Shown here piece after piece: positions 6,237 through 6,451 of a DNA stretch of 6,451 bases. The notes under the pieces are model-generated. The model did not search any database, had not been told where the DNA came from, and was given only the letters and a program-made list of their open reading frames with translations. Each line of letters opens with the position of its first letter. Position 1 is the first letter of the stretch. The stretch covers positions 1 through 6,451 of the forward strand of contig JAZGAE010000120.1 in the NCBI GenBank assembly GCA_036475545.1, in the 5' to 3' direction. This stretch comes from JAZGAE01 sp036475545. Its GTDB lineage: Bacteria > Pseudomonadota > Alphaproteobacteria > DATDPM01. Position numbers and translations under genes: made by a program.

Positions 6237-6451
6237 CTAGCTCTCCTGCGCCTTGAGCCTCGTGCTCGCCGCCGCCGCCACCGCCTCGGCCGTGATCCCG
6301 AAATGCTCGTACAGCTCCGGCCCCGGCGCCGAGGCGCCGAAGCCGGTCATGCCAATGACCGCGCCGTCGGCGCCGACCCAGCGCTCCCACCCGAAAGCCG
6401 CCGCCGCCTCCACCGCGACCCTCACCGTGCCGGGACCCAATACTTGCTCGC
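6237..6451 (-). CDS. tkt: Transketolase, C-terminal end (partial, runs off right edge)
   Basis: Only the last 70 codons and the TAG stop are present. Transketolase is a thiamine-diphosphate enzyme that moves two-carbon ketol units between sugar phosphates in the pentose phosphate and Calvin cycles. The visible part is the C-terminal domain: VRVAVEAAAAFGWERWVG, then DGAVIGMTGFGASAPGPELYEHFGIT, matching the transketolase pattern RVAVEAG..GW..YVG..G..IGM..FGASAP...L..HFG.T. It ends with AVAAAASTRLKAQES. The frame continues to the window edge without a start, so the TTG at 6440 is not a true start. It is the upstream partner of gap, with only 11 nt between them. Confidence 0.93.
   Translation of the reverse strand, partial: EQVLGPGTVRVAVEAAAAFGWERWVGADGAVIGMTGFGASAPGPELYEHFGITAEAVAAAASTRLKAQES

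Noticed and set aside
6226..6390. N-terminal extension of gap to an upstream start
   Set aside because: The extension overlaps the transketolase C-terminus in another frame, and GAPDH starts naturally at the Rossmann motif, 3 nt after GGAGGAG.

Overview
The window is uniformly GC-rich, with strong G/C bias at third codon positions and tight gene packing. The GAPDH and transketolase sequences are of bacterial type. The transport genes form a Gram-negative envelope system (an adaptor plus an RND pump). Together these suggest a high-GC proteobacterium, most likely an alphaproteobacterium; the phylum-level call is an inference from protein style, not from a search.

Layout from left to right: (1) positions 1-422, minus strand, hold the N-terminal 140 codons of an unnamed protein that runs off the left edge. 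It resembles the first third of class II fructose-bisphosphate aldolases but has changes at the metal/catalytic motif. (2) Positions 423-623 form a divergent intergenic region with three perfectly phased 19-bp tandem repeats, a hairpin, and a 14-bp-period repeat that leads into a Shine-Dalgarno site. (3) Positions 624-5125, plus strand, hold a two-gene operon: an RND periplasmic adaptor (461 aa) and an RND inner-membrane permease (1039 aa), coupled by an ATGA stop/start overlap. (4) Positions 5126-5217 are a short convergent intergenic region with a possible weak terminator for the minus-strand operon. (5) Positions 5218-6225, minus strand, hold a complete glyceraldehyde-3-phosphate dehydrogenase (gap). 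(6) Positions 6237-6451, minus strand, hold the C-terminal end of transketolase (tkt), 11 nt upstream of gap.

There are two functional themes. On the minus strand, tkt and gap belong to central carbon metabolism (pentose phosphate or Calvin cycle plus glycolysis/gluconeogenesis), and the aldolase-like gene on the far side of the pump operon has the same orientation and a related flavour. On the plus strand, the RND operon is an export pump that sits between them; no outer-membrane channel and no local regulator is visible. Nothing here is clearly an unprecedented system. The items most worth a second look are the degenerate aldolase-like protein, the tandem repeats in the pump's upstream region, the 12-bp duplication at the adaptor/permease junction, and the non-AcrB proton-relay residues in the permease.
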